A stretch of DNA of 64,000 bases from assembly GCF_026686735.1 (NCBI RefSeq), contig NZ_CP113432.1, positions 434,001-498,000 on the forward strand, in the 5' to 3' direction. This stretch comes from Pseudomonas triclosanedens. GTDB lineage: Bacteria; Pseudomonadota; Gammaproteobacteria; Pseudomonadales; Pseudomonadaceae. Below the pieces are notes generated by a model. The model saw nothing but the letters and a program-made list of their open reading frames with translations. It was not told where the DNA came from and did not search any database. Shown one piece after another: positions 46,661-56,700 of this stretch. Position numbers and translations under genes: made by a program. Numbering within the stretch: the stretch's first letter is position 1; each line of letters opens with the position of its first letter.

Positions 46661-47026
46661 ATGGCTCGAATTCTGATTGTTGATGATTCTCCGACCGAGA
46701 TGTACAAGCTGACCGCGATGCTGGAAAAGCATTCGCACCAGGTGCTCAAGGCCGAGAACGGTGCCGATGGCGTGGCGCTTGCCCGCCAGGAGAAACCGGA
46801 CGTCGTCCTGATGGACATCGTCATGCCGGGGCTCAATGGCTTCCAGGCTACCCGCCAGTTGTCCAAGGACCCGGAGACCAGCAGCATTCCGGTGATCATC
46901 GTCACCACCAAGGATCAGGAGACCGACAAGGTCTGGGGCAAGCGCCAGGGCGCTCGCGACTACCTGACCAAGCCCGTTGACGAAGACACCCTGCTCAAGA
47001 CCATCAATGCGGTGCTGGCCGGCTGA
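46661..47026 (+). CDS. pilH: Twitching motility response regulator PilH
   Basis: A 121-residue receiver domain with Asp52 in LMDIVMPGLNG, acid pair Asp8-Asp9 and Lys104. PilH favours retraction and acts as a phosphate sink for ChpA. The start at 46661 matches the standard length (MARILIVDDSP). It lies 45 bp after pilG. Confidence 0.96.
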   Translation: MARILIVDDSPTEMYKLTAMLEKHSHQVLKAENGADGVALARQEKPDVVLMDIVMPGLNGFQATRQLSKDPETSSIPVIIVTTKDQETDKVWGKRQGARDYLTKPVDEDTLLKTINAVLAG

Positions 47027-47086
47027 AGCCGGTCTGCGCGCATGTTGTCGTCCAGAACATAATTATTAGAGAAGGCCAGGGCCGGC

Positions 47087-47623
47087 ATGGCGGAAGTCCA
47101 GAGTCCTTTCGAGATTCTCGTCCAGATCGATCAGCGCTGTCGTCAGCTGGCGGCGGGTCTGCCTGCCCAGCGCGAAGTGGTGCAGAGCTGGAACGGCATT
47201 GGCTTCCGAATGGCTGGGCGCCTGTTTGTGGCACCTATGGGGGAGGTCGGCGAGGTTCTTCATGAGCCGCGCTACACATTGCTGCCGGGGGTTCGTGACT
47301 GGGTTAAGGGAGTCGCCAACGTACGCGGTCGCTTGCTGCCCATCATGGATCTCTGCGGCTTCCTCGGCGCGGAGCTTTCGCCTCTGCGCAAACAGCGCCG
47401 CGTGCTGGTAGTGGAACACCAGGAAGTCTTCGCCGGCCTCATCGTCGATGAGGTGTTCGGCATGCAGCACTTCCCGGTGGATACCTTCAGCGAGCAGTTG
47501 CCACCCCTCGAGGCGGTCCTGCAACCCTTTATTCATGGCGTCTTCAACCGAGAACAGCCCTGGCTGGTATTCAGCCCGCATGCCCTGGCGCAGCACCCGG
47601 GCTTTCTCGACGTCGCCAGCTAG
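47087..47623 (+). CDS. pilI: CheW-like adaptor PilI
   Basis: A 178-residue adaptor linking the PilJ receptor to ChpA. It is a single CheW domain with VANVRGRLLPIMDLCGFLG near the middle. An AT-rich stretch and GAGAAGG precede the start. It is followed by pilJ after 81 bp. Confidence 0.95.
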   Translation: MAEVQSPFEILVQIDQRCRQLAAGLPAQREVVQSWNGIGFRMAGRLFVAPMGEVGEVLHEPRYTLLPGVRDWVKGVANVRGRLLPIMDLCGFLGAELSPLRKQRRVLVVEHQEVFAGLIVDEVFGMQHFPVDTFSEQLPPLEAVLQPFIHGVFNREQPWLVFSPHALAQHPGFLDVAS

Positions 47624-47704
47624 TTTTGACCGGTTGGGCCGGTTCGCTGGCCCGTGTTGTGACATGGAAACCGTAATCGTGGTGGGTCCAGGCGGGGGCC
47701 GAAT

Positions 47705-49753
47705 ATGAAAAATCTAAAGGCAGGCAGTCTTTTTTCGGGCGCGCGCAGCAGCTCGCTGATCCTTGGACTCTTCGTGGTCCTGATCGTGGCGATCGTCTTG
47801 CTGTTCGCCAACTTCGCTTACCTCAACACCCAGTCGAACCACGACAAACAGTACATCGGCCACGCCGGCGAGCTGCGGGTGCTGTCCCAGCGTATCGCCA
47901 AGAACGCCACCGAAGCGGCGGCGGGCAAGGGCGAGGCGTTCAAGCTTCTGAAAGAGGCGCGCAACGACTTCGAGAAGCGCTGGAACATCCTGACCGGCGG
48001 TGACGAAAGCACCGGCCTGCCGCCGAGCCCGGCCGCGGTGCAGCCGCAGGTTGCCGAAGTGCAGAAGGACTGGGACGTTCTGCGCAAGAACGCCGACTCC
48101 ATCCTGGCCAGCGAGCAGACCGTGCTCTCCCTGCACCAGGTTGCCGCCACCCTCGCCGAAACCATCCCGCAGCTGCAGGTGGAGTACGAGGAGGTCGTCG
48201 ACATCCTGCTGGAGAACGGCGCGCCGGCAGATCAGGTCGCGGTAGCCCAGCGCCAGTCGCTGCTCGCCGAACGTATCCTCGGCTCGGTGAACAAGGTGCT
48301 CGCCGGTGACGAGAACTCGGTGCAGGCCGCCGACAGCTTCGGTCGTGACGCCAGCCTGTTCGGCCGCGTACTGAAGGGCATGAAGGAAGGCAACGCGGCG
48401 ATGAGCATCTCCAAGGTGACCAACGCCGAGGCCGTTGACCGCCTCAACGAGATTTCCGAACTCTTCGAATTCGTTTCCGGCTCGGTGGATGAAATCCTCG
48501 AGACCTCGCCGGAACTGTTCCAGGTCCGTGAAGCCGCCAACACCATCTTCGGTGGTTCGCAGACCCTGCTGGACAAGGCCTCCAGCCTGGCCGCCGGCTT
48601 CGAGAACCTGGCCGCTGGCCGAGTGTTCAACCAGGTTGCCAGCGTTGCGCTGGGTATCATCGCCCTGGGCGCGATCATCCTCATCGGTCTGGTGATGGTA
48701 CGTGAGTCCAACCGCCGCCTGGCCGAGACCGCCGAGAAGAACGAACGAAACCAGGCCGCGATTCTGCGATTGCTCGACGAAATTGCCGACCTCGCCGACG
48801 GCGACCTGACGGTAGCCGCGACCGTAACCGAAGACTTCACCGGCGCCATCGCAGACTCCATCAACTACTCCATCGACCAGCTCCGCGAGCTGGTGGAAAC
48901 CATCAACCTGACCGCCGTGCAGGTGGCTGCCGCAGCCCAGGAAACCCAGGCCACTGCGATGCACCTGGCCGAAGCTTCCGAGCACCAGGCCCAGGAAATC
49001 GCCGGCGCGTCCGCCGCGATCAACGAGATGGCGGTGTCCATTGACCAGGTATCGGCGAACGCCTCCGAATCGTCCGCGGTAGCGGAACGTTCCGTAGCCA
49101 TCGCCAACAAGGGCAACGAGGTGGTGCACAACACCATCACCGGCATGGATAACATCCGTGAGCAGATCCAGGACACCTCCAAGCGAATCAAGCGCCTGGG
49201 TGAGTCGTCCCAGGAGATCGGTGACATCGTTAGCCTGATTAACGACATTGCCGACCAGACCAACATCCTCGCACTGAACGCCGCGATCCAGGCATCCATG
49301 GCGGGCGACGCGGGCCGCGGCTTCGCGGTGGTAGCGGACGAAGTACAGCGCCTGGCGGAACGTTCTTCCGCAGCGACCAAGCAGATCGAGGCGCTGGTGA
49401 AGACCATTCAGACCGACACCAACGAAGCGGTCATCTCGATGGAGCAGACCACCTCCGAAGTGGTGCGCGGTGCACGCTTGGCGCAGGACGCCGGTGTGGC
49501 ACTGGAAGAGATCGAGAAGGTATCCAAGACTCTGGCGGCGCTGATCCAGAACATCTCCAACGCCGCCCGTCAGCAGGCATCCTCTGCCGGCCACATTTCC
49601 AACACCATGAACGTGATCCAGGAGATCACCTCGCAGACCTCCGCCGGTACCACTGCCACTGCGCGCAGCATCGGAAACCTGGCGAAGATGGCGAGCGAAA
49701 TGCGCAACTCCGTATCCGGCTTCAAACTGCCGGACATCGCGGAGCAGGCCTGA
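47705..49753 (+). CDS. pilJ: Type IV pili methyl-accepting chemotaxis protein PilJ
   Basis: A 682-residue transmembrane receptor. Helices are at about 17-38 and 310-333 and enclose a periplasmic double PilJ-type (four-helix bundle) domain. The cytoplasmic part has a HAMP-like segment and the signalling hairpin [20 protein letters not shown], where Gln-Ala-Ser replaces the usual Glu-Ala-Ala. It is thought to sense pilin or surface contact. Confidence 0.96.
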   Translation: MKNLKAGSLFSGARSSSLILGLFVVLIVAIVLLFANFAYLNTQSNHDKQYIGHAGELRVLSQRIAKNATEAAAGKGEAFKLLKEARNDFEKRWNILTGGDESTGLPPSPAAVQPQVAEVQKDWDVLRKNADSILASEQTVLSLHQVAATLAETIPQLQVEYEEVVDILLENGAPADQVAVAQRQSLLAERILGSVNKVLAGDENSVQAADSFGRDASLFGRVLKGMKEGNAAMSISKVTNAEAVDRLNEISELFEFVSGSVDEILETSPELFQVREAANTIFGGSQTLLDKASSLAAGFENLAAGRVFNQVASVALGIIALGAIILIGLVMVRESNRRLAETAEKNERNQAAILRLLDEIADLADGDLTVAATVTEDFTGAIADSINYSIDQLRELVETINLTAVQVAAAAQETQATAMHLAEASEHQAQEIAGASAAINEMAVSIDQVSANASESSAVAERSVAIANKGNEVVHNTITGMDNIREQIQDTSKRIKRLGESSQEIGDIVSLINDIADQTNILALNAAIQASMAGDAGRGFAVVADEVQRLAERSSAATKQIEALVKTIQTDTNEAVISMEQTTSEVVRGARLAQDAGVALEEIEKVSKTLAALIQNISNAARQQASSAGHISNTMNVIQEITSQTSAGTTATARSIGNLAKMASEMRNSVSGFKLPDIAEQA

Positions 49754-49762
49754 GCAGAGGAG

Positions 49763-49790
49763 GTGCGCTGCTCCGGGCGGGGTAGCGCAC
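49763..49790 (+). other. Inverted repeat between pilJ and pilK
   Basis: GTGCGCT (49763-49769) and AGCGCAC (49784-49790) flank 14 bases just after pilJ. A hairpin here could lower expression of pilK relative to pilJ, which would suit a methyltransferase needed in small amounts. No T-run is present. Confidence 0.4.
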
Positions 49791-49815
49791 GACAGTCTTG
49801 AGCGAGGGGCGCGAC

Positions 49816-50679
49816 ATGCAGGCAAGTGGCGTCTGGTCGTTGCAGCCGTTGGCCGACATGTCGGCCGCGGAATTCCGCGACTGGCAGGCACTGTTGGAAG
49901 ACCGCACCGGCGTTGTCGTCAACGAACAGCGCCGCGCCTTCCTGCAGACCAGCCTGGGCGCACGCATGCGCGAATTGGGCATCAACGACTATGGCAGCTA
50001 CTACCGACAGGTCACCGATGGCCCGCGTGGTGCCGTGGAGTGGTCGAACCTGCTGGATCGCCTCACCGTTCAGGAAACCCGTTTCTTCCGCCACAAACCT
50101 TCGTTCGACCTGCTGGAGCGCTACCTGCGCCAGCGCGTCGATGAGGTCGGCCAGAGCAGGCCGCTGGCGCTGTGGAGTGTAGGCTGCTCCAGTGGCGAGG
50201 AGCCTTACTCCCTCGCGATGGTGACCACGCAGGTAATGGAAGCCGCCGGACTTGCGCCGCTGTTTGGCGTGACCGGGACCGACATCAGCCTCAACGCCCT
50301 CGGCAAGGCGCGCGAGGCGCGGTACGCGGCACGCAAGCTGGACGAGTTCGACGCCGGGTTGGTTGCGCGTTTCTTCATCGCGCAGGACGACGGGCGATAT
50401 CAGGTAGTACCGAATCTGGTCGAGCGCGTCTGCTGCGCACGGCTGAATGTGCTGGAACTGGCGAAGGCGCCAATGTCCGGCATGGATGTGATCTTTTGCC
50501 AGAACCTGCTGATCTATTTCCGTCGCTGGCGGCGGCGGGAAATCCTCAATCGCCTGGCCGAGCGGCTGGCGCCGGGGGGAATGTTGGTGGTCGGTGTCGG
50601 CGAGGTGGTGGATTGGCACCATCCGGCCCTCGAACCGGTTGCCGATGAGCGCGTTCTGGCCTTTACCCGGAAGGGATGA
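49816..50679 (+). CDS. pilK: CheR-type methyltransferase PilK
   Basis: A 287-residue SAM-dependent glutamate methyltransferase that should methylate PilJ. The N-terminal helical CheR domain contains LTVQETRFFRHKPSF; the SAM domain contains WSVGCSSGEEPYSLAM and DVIFCQNLLIYF. The start at 49816 is preceded by GAGGGG; a TTG at 49798 would add six residues and is the alternative. Confidence 0.92.
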   Translation: MQASGVWSLQPLADMSAAEFRDWQALLEDRTGVVVNEQRRAFLQTSLGARMRELGINDYGSYYRQVTDGPRGAVEWSNLLDRLTVQETRFFRHKPSFDLLERYLRQRVDEVGQSRPLALWSVGCSSGEEPYSLAMVTTQVMEAAGLAPLFGVTGTDISLNALGKAREARYAARKLDEFDAGLVARFFIAQDDGRYQVVPNLVERVCCARLNVLELAKAPMSGMDVIFCQNLLIYFRRWRRREILNRLAERLAPGGMLVVGVGEVVDWHHPALEPVADERVLAFTRKG

Positions 50680-50703
50680 CACAGACACATGAGTGGAGTG
50701 GCT

Positions 50704-53700
50704 ATGGGTGATCGGCACGACTATGTCGCCCTGGAATGGGTAAAAGGCGAGATTGCCGAAACGCTCAAGCAGGCGCGGCAGGCCCTCGAATCGTACGTCG
50801 AGAATCCTCAGGATCCGACGCGGATGGGCTTTTGCCTGGCGTATGTCCATCAGGTGCGGGGAACCCTGCAGATGGTGGAGTTCTACGGCGCAGCGTTGCT
50901 CGCCGAAGAAATGGAGCACCTGACCCAGGCGTTGATCGACAACCGCGTCACCAGCCAGGGCGAGGCCCTGGAAGTGCTGATGCAGGCGATCCTCCAGCTT
51001 CCGGTATACCTGGACCGCATCCAGAGCGCTCGTCGCGACCTGCCGATGGTCGTGCTGCCGCTGCTCAACGATTTGCGCACGACCCGTGGCGAGAAGCTGC
51101 TGTCGGAAACCAGCCTGTTCTCCCCCGACTTGTCCCGCCAGTCGCCGGTCCTGCCGGTAGATGCCCTGGCTCGCTTGCGCACCGCCGAACTGCCGGCGCT
51201 GCTGCGCAAGCTCCGGCAGATGCTCCAGGTCGCTCTGGTAGGTGTGATCCGCAACCAGGACCTGGCAACCAACCTTGGTTACATGGCGCGAGTCTTCGCG
51301 CGCCTGGAATCCCTCTGCAAGGACGCCCCGCTCGGGCGCCTGTGGGTGATCGCCTCGGCGGCCATCGAAGGGCTCGCCAACGGCAGCATCGCCAACGGCA
51401 CCTCCATGCGTAACCTGCTGCGCCAGGTCGACCGTGAGCTGAAGCGCCTGGTGGACCAGGGTGCCGACGCGATGAACGAGCCTGCGCCGGACGAACTGAT
51501 CAAGAACCTGCTGTTCTACGTGGCCAAGGCCTCCGACCAGTCGCCGCGCGTGCGCGCGGTGAAGGACGAATACCGCCTGGACGACGCCCTGCCGGGCGAG
51601 GCAGTGGTCGACGAGGAGCGTGCCCGCCTGGCTGGCCCCGACCGCGACGCCATGCGCTCCGTGGTTGGCGCGCTGTGCGAGGAACTGGTGCGGGTCAAGG
51701 ACAGCCTTGACCTCTTCGTGCGCAGCGACCGCAGTGTGGTCAGCGAGCTGGAAGGTCTGCTCGCGCCGCTCAAGCAGATCGCCGATACCCTCGCCGTACT
51801 GGGCTTCGGCCAGCCGCGCAAGGTCATCCTCGACCAGATCGATGTGGTTGGCGCCCTCGCGCGCGGCCAGCGCGAGCCGAGCGACGCGACCCTGATGGAC
51901 GTGGCCGGCGCCCTGCTGTACGTCGAAGCGACCCTGGCCGGCATGGTTGGCCCGAGCGACGAGCCGGGTAGCGAAGAGAGCGTTCTGCCCACCACCGATG
52001 TCGACCAGATCCACCAGGTGGTGATCAAGGAAGCGCGTAATGGCCTTGAATTGGCCAAGGACGCGATCATCGAGTTCATCGCCTCGCAGTGGAATCACGA
52101 ACACCTGGCCCGCGTGCCGGAGCTGCTCACGCAGGTGCGTGGCGGCCTGGCGATGATCTCCCAGGAGCGTGCGGCCAAACTGCTGGAAGCCTGCAACCGC
52201 TATATCCAGGAACAACTGCTGGTGCGCCAGGCAGTGCCGGACTGGCACAGCCTCGACACCCTGGCCGACGCCATCACCGGCGTCGAGTACTACCTCGAGC
52301 GACTGGCCGAAGACCACGGCACCCAGGGCGACCTGATTCTCGACGTTGCCGAGGACAGCCTGGAGAGCCTCGGCTATTCCCTCAAGCCGCGCCCCTCTAT
52401 CCTCGATGCCATCGAGCCGCAGTCTCCGACACCCCTGGCCAACCCACTGGATGAGATCGATGTGCTCGGCGACAGCGAGCAACCGGACGCTGCTGCGCCC
52501 GGGCCGATCGCCGCCCAGGAGGCCGGCGAATCCGCCCTATCGCCGGGCGATATCGTCGATACCACTGCACAAGCGCAACCTTTCGCTCCGGTGGAAGACT
52601 TCGGCAGCCTGCAGACCCTCGACGACCTGAGCCTCGCCGACGCGCCGGCCCCGGCCTTCGAAGCGCTGGAGCTGGACTCCGGCCTGCAGCCCAACGAGCC
52701 GGCCGCCGACCTTGGCGTCTGGTCGCTCGACGAACTCGAAGCCGCTCCGGCCGCCAGTCAGCCGCAGGCCGACGTTAGCAACTGGGACTTCGACCTGTCC
52801 GCGGCCAGCGAGCCGGCAGCGCCGCAGGCCGCCGACTCCCGGCTGGCGAGTGGCGCCGAACCTGCCCAGCCAGCTGCGACGAGCGATTTCAATCTCGATG
52901 CGCCACTGGAACCCTTTGTGGTGGACGCCGTGACTCCGCAGGAACCGGGTGAGCCTGCCTGGGAACTGGACAGCCTTGCCGAGCCGGCACCTGCCAGTGA
53001 AAACCTGTGGGAATCGCTCGATCCGGATGCCGTGCCGGGTGAGTCTCCCGCCGCCCAGCCGCCTGCCGACGAACTGAGTTGGGACCTGGCCGCGCCGGTC
53101 GCCGAACAGGACTGGCTCGACCGCGACCTGCAACTGCCACAGGAGCAGCCCACGACGCCATCGCAGGAACTGGATGAGGCATTCACTGCCATCGAGCCAG
53201 TGGCCAGCGATGAATTGAGCTGGGAGCCCGAGCTTCCGGCAACCGAACAGCCTGCGCTGTCGCCGCTGGAGCTGGATGAAGCATCCACCGCCATCGACCC
53301 GGCGTCGGGCGTGCCCGTTGCCGGCGACGACCTCCGTTGGGAGCCCGAGCTGCCCGCAGCCGAGCAACCGCTGGTCAGCGATGACAACTGGACACTCGGC
53401 GAACTGCCCGCGACCTCCGCCGTGGCGGAAGGTGTCGATTTCAGTCTCGATGCGCCGCTGGAACTGGACGCACAGTCGCTCGCCGACGAACCGCTGGCAG
53501 AGGCGCAGGGTTGGGAAGAGCTGGATATCGCCGACCTGGATCTGCCGGAGGTCGAGCTGCCAGGCCCGCCCCCCGTGGTGGAGCCGGTCGCCGAACCCAT
53601 CGAAAGGCCGATGTCGCTCGCCGAAGTGATGGCGGCGCCTGCCCAGGCGATCAACCCGCCCGCCCAGGATGTACCACCCAGCCTGCTGCCGCCGCCAGCC

Positions 53701-56700
53701 GACGAGGAGCCGGTGGACGATGAACTGCGCGAGGTCTTCATCGAAGAGGCCGGCGAAGTTCTGGAAACCATCGGCACCTACCTGCCGAACTGGATGGCCA
53801 ACGTCGACGACCGCGAGGCTTTGACCGAAATTCGGCGCGCCTTCCACACCCTCAAGGGTAGTGGCCGAATGGTTCGTGCCCTGGTGATCGGCGAGCTGGC
53901 CTGGTCCATCGAAAACCTGCTCAACCGCGTGCTCGATCGCAGCATCAGCGTGTCTCCCGCTGTGCTGCAGGTTGTGCAGGACGTGGTTGCGCTGATGCCC
54001 GAACTGGTCGAAGAATTCGCCGTCAACGCCCAACGCCAGCGTGACGATGTCGACCGCCTGGCCGCCACCGCACACGCGCTGGCCAAGGGGCAGCCGGTCC
54101 CGCCGCCCGGTGGCGGGCAGCCGGAGGAAGTTGCTGCGGCCGCTGAAGAAGTTGCCGAGACACCTGCCGCCCCGCTGGCTGACGAAGCGGAGGGCGAGAG
54201 CCTCGATCCACAATTGCTGGAGATCTTCCGCAACGAGGCGGAAACCCATCTGGAAACCCTGGTGGGCTTCCTCGCCGACTGCGCGCAGCAGTTGCCGCAG
54301 CCGGTGACCGACGATCTGCAACGCGCCCTGCACACGCTCAAAGGCAGTGCGCACATGGCCGGTATCCTGCCGATCGCCGAGATTGCCACGCCGCTCGAGC
54401 GGCTGATGAAGGAATTCAAGACCAACCTGCTGCAGATCGATCTGCGCGAAGCCGAGTTGCTGCACGGCGCCGAGCGTCTGTTCCGCACAGGGCTCGATCA
54501 GTTGGTGGAAGGCCGCCCGCTGGCTCCCATCGAAGGCAGCGACGAGTTGCTGCTGCGCATCGCCCAAGTCCACCAGGAGCGCCTGGAGGCTGCCGAGGCC
54601 AAGCGCCGCGGCGATAGCGGCGATGGCGCGAGCGACCCGCAGATGATCGGCGTGTTCCTGGCCGAGGGCATGGACATTCTGCTGGATGCCGAGGATCTGC
54701 TGCGGCGCTGGCGTGAGCATCCGCAGGAGCGCCAGGAACTGAGCGCCCTGTATGCCGAACTCGAAGCGCTGGGGCGTGGTGCGCAAATGGCCGAGCTGCC
54801 GCAGATGGCCGAGCTGGCCGATGCGCTGCTGGCGGCCTATGGCGCCGTGCAGGATGGCCGCCTGGATGTGGGCGATGCTTTCTTCAGCGCCGCCGAAGAC
54901 GCCCACGAGGCGCTGATCGGCATGATGGACCAGGTGGCTGCGGCACTGCAGGTTAGCGCGCGCCCGGAGCAGGTCGAAGCGCTGCGTAAGCTGCTGGAGT
55001 CCGCTGTCGAGCCGCCGGCTGAGGTGCCGGAACAGAACTACGTCGACCTCGAAAGCCTGACTGCCGACGACTTCCCGGCCGAGAGTGAAGAGTTCCTTCT
55101 GGATAGCCGTCCGGTGGCTGAAGACGACCTGCCCGAAGGACTGGACTGGTCGCCCCGCGCGGATGCTGGCTTGCAGGCGCCCAAGCCTGACGACGACGAA
55201 GTGATCACCGCCGAGGACCCGCACGCGCATCTCTCGACACAGCACCCGCCCCGGGCTCTGGATGAGGAAATGGTCGCGATCTTCCTCGAAGAGGCGGTCG
55301 ATATTCTGGATAACGCTGGGCAGGCGCTCGACCAGTGGCTGCAGTCGCCGGAAGGGCTGGCTGCGCTGTCGACCCTGCAGCGTGATCTGCACACCCTCAA
55401 GGGTGGCGCGCGCATGGCGGAAATTCGGGAGATCGGTGATCTCTCCCACGAGCTGGAGTCGCTCTACGAAGGGCTGCTGGATCATCGTTTCCACCATACC
55501 CCGGCGCTGGGCAACCTGCTGCGTACCTGTCACGACCGCCTGGCGACCCAGCTCGACCAGCTACAGGCCGGGCAGGCGCTGACCGATCCTGCCGACCTGG
55601 TACAGACCATCCGCACATTTCGGCAGAACCCCGCCGCCGGGCTGACCTCGGCGTTGGCGCAGGCGCCGCAGGAAGCCGAAGCGGAATCCGGATGTGCGCC
55701 GGCTGTCGGGCAGCACGTCGAGCAAGAGATCGAGCTTGAGCTGCCCGCCGAGCCGGAGCTGGACGAGCCGATTGAAGGCGCAGCGGAGCCTGTGGTTTCC
55801 GAGACCGAGGAACCGGCCGCGTTGCCGGAAATCGACCTGCAGTCCTTCCTCGACGAAGCCGAGGCCGAGATCGCCGAACCGCCGCAGTCCGCGCCGCAGG
55901 CCGAACCGGCGGCCGATGCCGGTTATGAGTTCGACGACGAGCGCGACCCGGAACTGGTGGAAATTTTCCTCGAGGAAGGTTTCGATATCCTCGAAAGCTC
56001 CTCCGGCGCCTTGCAGCGCTGGATGGAGAACGTCGACAACAGTGTCGAGCTGGAAGCGCTGCAGCGTGACCTGCACACCCTCAAGGGCGGTGCGCGAATG
56101 GCGGAGATCCGCCCCATCGGCGATCTCGCCCATGAGCTGGAGTTCCTCTACGAGGGCCTGTGCGGCGGTCGCCTGCGCGCCAGTCCGGCCCTGTACGAAC
56201 TGCTGCAACGCTGCCACGACCGTCTGGCGGAAATGCTCGAGGCCGTCCAGGGGCACAGCCGGATTCCGGAGGGCGACTCGCTGATCGAGGCGATCCGCCG
56301 ATTTCGCGCAAACCCCGACGAACAACTGAGCACTCCTACTAGCGTCAGCCTGCAGTCGGTGAGCGTAGAGCCGACGCTGCCGGATGGGCCGGAAGCAGAC
56401 ATCCTCGACATCTTCCTCGAAGAGGCCGATGACCTCCTCGAAAACATGGAGCAGGCGCTGGGCCGCTGGGATGGCGAGCGAGAAAACGGCTCGCTGGACG
56501 AGCTGCTGCGCATTCTTCACACCCTCAAGGGCGGAGCGCGGCTGGCCGGCCAGGGCGGTCTGGGCGATCTCGCTCACGATCTGGAGCAACATCTGTCCGA
56601 GGCCCAGCAGCAGGGTGCGCCCTGGCCGGAAAGTCTGCTGCTGGATGTGCAGTCCGGTTTCGAGGGGCTGCAGGCTGAGGTCGATCAACTGCGCCAGCAC

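Noticed and set aside
49570..52482. 970-codon minus-strand frame across pilJ, pilK and chpA
   Set aside because: Opposite strongly conserved genes; the translation is low-complexity and has no motif.
53160..53400. Possible repeat array resembling CRISPR or a tandem satellite
   Set aside because: Units are in-frame coding repeats of the ChpA linker, with diverged sequence and no constant-spacer structure.
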